Assembly (NCBI RefSeq): GCF_002257645.1
Contig: NZ_NQMO01000011.1
Location: forward strand, 124,001-188,000
DNA: 64,000 nucleotides
Source of the DNA: Paenibacillus sp. XY044
Lineage (GTDB): Bacteria; Bacillota; Bacilli; Paenibacillales; Paenibacillaceae
Direction: 5' to 3'
Under the pieces are notes generated by a model that worked only from the letters and a program-made list of their open reading frames with translations, did not search any database and was not told the origin of the DNA. Both the position numbers and the translations under genes were made by a program. Of the stretch, positions 61,141-64,000 are shown in pieces. Every line of letters starts with the position of its first letter. Position 1 is the first letter of the stretch.

Positions 61141-64000
61141 CTAGCTTTTCTTGACTTGAACCTCATGAGGGCGGTATACCGCCTGAATTTGTCCTTCTGC
61201 ATCGGCCGCGAACAGCACCGACCGCTCCTGCTCCAGCACAAACGCATAGACTGCCCCGGTATCGTTATCCCGCACTTCAATCTGGGCATCCCACGCATAT
61301 TCCGATACGAAAATATACAAAAAGCCTTCTGAAAACCGCAGTCTGCGCCCGTAAATCCCCGGATTGTCCCCGCCCTGCAGCCATGTCAGGCCGCTGGCGC
61401 ATCCGGACGCCTCCACCGCGTAGCGGTACAGCTCGGCCGTGGTTTCAATCCGTTCGTTCAGCTCAACCGGCAGCGGGCTCCAGATCAATCTTCCCGCGCC
61501 CAGCGGGATGTCGACCACCACGTCGCCGGCAGGTGTCCCGGATCCGGCATGGCTATCGCCTGACGCCAGGACCTCCTTGTTCACCTCGGCGATCCGCCGC
61601 TTGCCGAAAGAAACCGGCAGCCGCTTGCCCTGAAGGCTCAGCGTCTCTTCGCGTCGCACGTTGCGGATCTCCGTGTCGCCGAGCAGATCGGCCGCCCGCT
61701 TCGTCGTCCGCCAGTAAGCATCGATCGAAAGCGGCCCGGTCACGAGCAGAACCGCTCCCGTGGTTCTGGCGATCTCAAGCAGCCTCGCCCACGCTCCGTC
61801 CTCGATATTGTGCGGGCTTGGAAGCAGGATCAGCTTGGCCGGGTATTCAACCAGCGGTTCCAGATCGTACTCGGACACCGCCCGCAGCGGCAGCTTCAGC
61901 TGATAGGACAGCACGCGTGTCATCAGGCGGGTCGCCTCGTTCGCGAACTTCCGGTTGGAAAAATCGTTCGAGTACGGGAACACCGCCGCGATATCCTCCA
62001 GTTCGCGATCCCGGAACAGGTCGCGGATACCGGCCATAAACCGGCCGAACTCGTACGAGACGTCCGCCTCCGGCTTCTCGGTGCCGTCCGCCCGCAGGGC
62101 GCCGATATGCGATTCGTTCGCATTATCCATATAAAAATTCGTGTTCCAGATCCAATGGATCGCCCCGGCACCGCCCGTCGAGAACGAGTAAGCGTACTTA
62201 CGCTCCAGCATGCTGCGCAGTTCCCGCTCGCTCCGCTTGGCCAGCCCTTCGGCCGTCTCGACATACATGATCCCTGTCTCCTGAACGACGTTCGGCTTGT
62301 CGGCCGTCTTGGTAAAAATCCCGTCCCAGACCAGATCGTCATTCTGCCACCACGAATGCACCGTCGTATAGTCGGCCGCCTCGCGGTAGAAAAACGGCGA
62401 CGGACGCTGCGAGCCGAGCGCCTCGTCCTGGCCGACGGTGACCAGCTGATCCGGACACAGCGCCTTGATCGTGTCATACAACCGCTGGGCCCAGCGGTTG
62501 TGCATGTCCATGGAGAACAAGCAGTAATCCAGCCAGCGTGTTCCCTTCTTGCCCGAATGCATGTCCTGCACGTCGAAATTGATCTCCTGCGGCTCCGGAA
62601 TGGCGACGGCCGCAAAGCTCGGCAGCTGCTCCGGCGTCATATTCCACCGTTCCTGCAGCAGCTCGACTTGGGTGTGGCGCCGTTCCAGCCACTCCGCAAA
62701 GGCCGCCCGTTCAAAGCGGTCATGCGAGGAGCGCGGCCCGGCCGAGAAAATACGCGCCGGGTCAAACATCGACGGCTCATTGATCAGGTCCCAGTCCACG
62801 TTCGTCGTGTGCCGGTGGCGGGAGACGATGGAGCGGATGTACCGCTTCTGGGCCTCCACGCTCTGCGGGTCCAGATAAGGATTGACCCCTTCCCACGTCT
62901 CCGGCGTGAAGGAGAAGAAGGTGAACGTGACGTGAAGCCCGTGCTTCTTCGCCGTCAGGATAAAGGCGTCGATCGCCCGCAGCACTTCCTCCGAGGCGTG
63001 GCCGTCCACCTGCATAATATTGCGGTACGCGGTCCACACCCCGGTGCGGATCCAGTTGATGCCGGCCGCTGCCATCTGGGCCATATCCCGGTCCCACACA
63101 TCGCTGTTCGGCAGAAACAGGAACTTCCGGGCCACATCGGACGCCATGTACGTCATGCCGACGATCGGCAGCGGCCGGCCGTCCTTGACGAAATAGTCCC
63201 GCCCACGGGTCAGCAGGCTTCCTTCCTGAAGCAGCTGCGCATCATGCCCCCAGAAGCCCTGGCGCAGCACCCGTATCTCGCCGTCTTCCGACGAAGCGGT
63301 GCATTCCACCCGGTACAGCCCGGCGCGAAGCGCAAGCGGCACGGAAATCCGGACGAAGTCCAGCTCGCCCGAAACGCCCGTCGTGAACCGATGCTCCCAC
63401 TTCTGGTCCCCTTCGTCCTCCTCCACGGTAATGGCGAACGTCCACCGTTCAGCATCGCGGCCCGCGGCATGGGCCGGGAAAATCCGCTGCGTTTGCAGCG
63501 TCAAGACGGCATGCTCACCCGGCTCGTAGGAGGCGTAGTTGGTCTTAAGCGATAGTTCGGTGACCGGACGTGAAGCATACTGGGCCCAGGTGCGCAGCGC
63601 TTCGGCTCCGCCCTGACTCCAGAACGCAGAGGGGAGCTGCACGTTCACGAACAGCCAGCGTGAACCGGCATAATCACCGCGCGAGTTCTCCCACAGCACC
63701 ACCGGGGCGGCTACCTCGCGCCCGTCCGCTGATACTCCTGTCAGCAGCGCATGTACCTGCGTGCTCATCGTACCCGCAGATCCCATCTGTTGCGGCAGAT
63801 CGGCGTTCCGCGTCGTGTGCGGCACCAGGTTCAGCGTGTCGCTGATGCCAATTAGCTGCTCCTGTCCGGCCAGAAGCGGGATCTGCTCCGAAGCCCGCAC
63901 GCTTGCCACCGGTCCGGCGTCCACACGCAGCATTTCATGAATGTACAGCTCCCGGTGGTAAGCGGTCTGCTCCGCCTCCGCCTTCCAGGCCCCTTCCTCA
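61141..64000 (-). CDS. Clan GH-A glycoside hydrolase (GH5/GH2/GH42-like), 5' truncated
   Basis: The frame is open to the window edge (reading ELYIHEM before the first internal Met at 63933), so the gene begins outside. At least 953 residues. An N-terminal beta domain is followed by a TIM barrel starting YFVKDGRPLPIVGMTYMASDV, with WIRTGVWTAY, acid/base Glu in DWDLINEPSMF and putative nucleophile Glu in NVVQETGIMYVET; the C-terminal half has a beta-galactosidase-like trimer/Rossmann part (AKLILLPSPHNIEDGAW; AVLLVTGPLSID). By context it could remove beta-mannose or beta-galactose; family and specificity are uncertain. It ends 11 bp before the GH38 gene. Confidence 0.8.
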   Translation of the reverse strand, partial: EEGAWKAEAEQTAYHRELYIHEMLRVDAGPVASVRASEQIPLLAGQEQLIGISDTLNLVPHTTRNADLPQQMGSAGTMSTQVHALLTGVSADGREVAAPVVLWENSRGDYAGSRWLFVNVQLPSAFWSQGGAEALRTWAQYASRPVTELSLKTNYASYEPGEHAVLTLQTQRIFPAHAAGRDAERWTFAITVEEDEGDQKWEHRFTTGVSGELDFVRISVPLALRAGLYRVECTASSEDGEIRVLRQGFWGHDAQLLQEGSLLTRGRDYFVKDGRPLPIVGMTYMASDVARKFLFLPNSDVWDRDMAQMAAAGINWIRTGVWTAYRNIMQVDGHASEEVLRAIDAFILTAKKHGLHVTFTFFSFTPETWEGVNPYLDPQSVEAQKRYIRSIVSRHRHTTNVDWDLINEPSMFDPARIFSAGPRSSHDRFERAAFAEWLERRHTQVELLQERWNMTPEQLPSFAAVAIPEPQEINFDVQDMHSGKKGTRWLDYCLFSMDMHNRWAQRLYDTIKALCPDQLVTVGQDEALGSQRPSPFFYREAADYTTVHSWWQNDDLVWDGIFTKTADKPNVVQETGIMYVETAEGLAKRSERELRSMLERKYAYSFSTGGAGAIHWIWNTNFYMDNANESHIGALRADGTEKPEADVSYEFGRFMAGIRDLFRDRELEDIAAVFPYSNDFSNRKFANEATRLMTRVLSYQLKLPLRAVSEYDLEPLVEYPAKLILLPSPHNIEDGAWARLLEIARTTGAVLLVTGPLSIDAYWRTTKRAADLLGDTEIRNVRREETLSLQGKRLPVSFGKRRIAEVNKEVLASGDSHAGSGTPAGDVVVDIPLGAGRLIWSPLPVELNERIETTAELYRYAVEASGCASGLTWLQGGDNPGIYGRRLRFSEGFLYIFVSEYAWDAQIEVRDNDTGAVYAFVLEQERSVLFAADAEGQIQAVYRPHEVQVKKS

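Noticed and set aside
58640..61144. 834-codon plus-strand frame opposite the GH38 gene
   Set aside because: Very long, but wholly antisense to a conserved enzyme and without domains or ribosome binding site.

Overview
The window looks like chromosome of a Paenibacillus-type Gram-positive bacterium. Supporting this are strong AGGAGG-type ribosome binding sites on most genes, frequent TTG/GTG starts, many U-tailed hairpin terminators, an araNPQ-type transporter with no ATPase gene of its own, a YmaF-HflX pair (these families also lie near each other in Bacillus subtilis), YpsA, and a very high density of glycoside hydrolases. No rRNA, tRNA, CRISPR array, phage genes or intact insertion sequence was seen. 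About 46 genes are supported, most on the minus strand.

Layout. 1-7.2 kb: 3' end of a PQQ-type sugar dehydrogenase, YmaF, HflX with a long structured leader, a membrane diguanylate cyclase, a TatD nuclease, and a two-gene unit of a TIR-like protein and an undescribed 56-residue protein. 7.5-18.7 kb: GH78 rhamnosidase, nitroreductase, secreted phytase-like protein, hybrid histidine kinase, M29 aminopeptidase, a hypothetical protein, a Gfo/Idh/MocA oxidoreductase and YpsA. 18.9-23.5 kb: a MarR-MFS-HlyD drug-efflux unit, and a TetR repressor divergent from an atypical short-chain dehydrogenase; both have clear palindromic operators.

23.6-39.2 kb is an arabinan/L-arabinose locus. It holds a binding protein and two permeases (AraN, AraP, AraQ), two GH51 arabinofuranosidases, a GH43 enzyme, L-arabinose isomerase (AraA), ribulokinase (AraB), ribulose-5-phosphate epimerase (AraD) and the GntR/LacI-type repressor AraR. 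Four AraR-like boxes (core TGTACGTACA) sit before araN, araD and, as a pair, araA. A cre-like site and a divergent ArsR-type regulator sit at the second GH51 gene. Oligosaccharides would be imported by AraNPQ, cut inside the cell by GH51/GH43, and sent through AraA, AraB and AraD to xylulose-5-phosphate. GreA lies inside this block.

39.3-53.1 kb: 3-hydroxyacyl-CoA dehydrogenase, a TetR regulator, a CatE-like dioxygenase, a zinc-ribbon protein, a GH2 beta-galactosidase, a type I sulfatase, a ROK repressor and the formylglycine-generating enzyme that would activate the sulfatase. These are followed by an HxlR regulator divergent from an FMN azoreductase, an AAC(3)-family acetyltransferase and a small AT-rich secreted protein. 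53.5-64.0 kb: a compact minus-strand operon of signal-less proteins (clan GH-A hydrolase, GH38 alpha-mannosidase, CBM9-like protein, transglutaminase/thioredoxin-like protein, GH18), which suggests intracellular processing of mannose/GlcNAc glycans or glycopeptides.

The points most worth following up are the TIR-like/56-residue pair, the intracellular glycan operon, two related families of palindromic intergenic repeats (four copies between 24.6 and 40.5 kb, three of them inside the araNPQ transcription unit), and a shared TTAC-N5-GTAA operator at the azoreductase and dioxygenase promoters.
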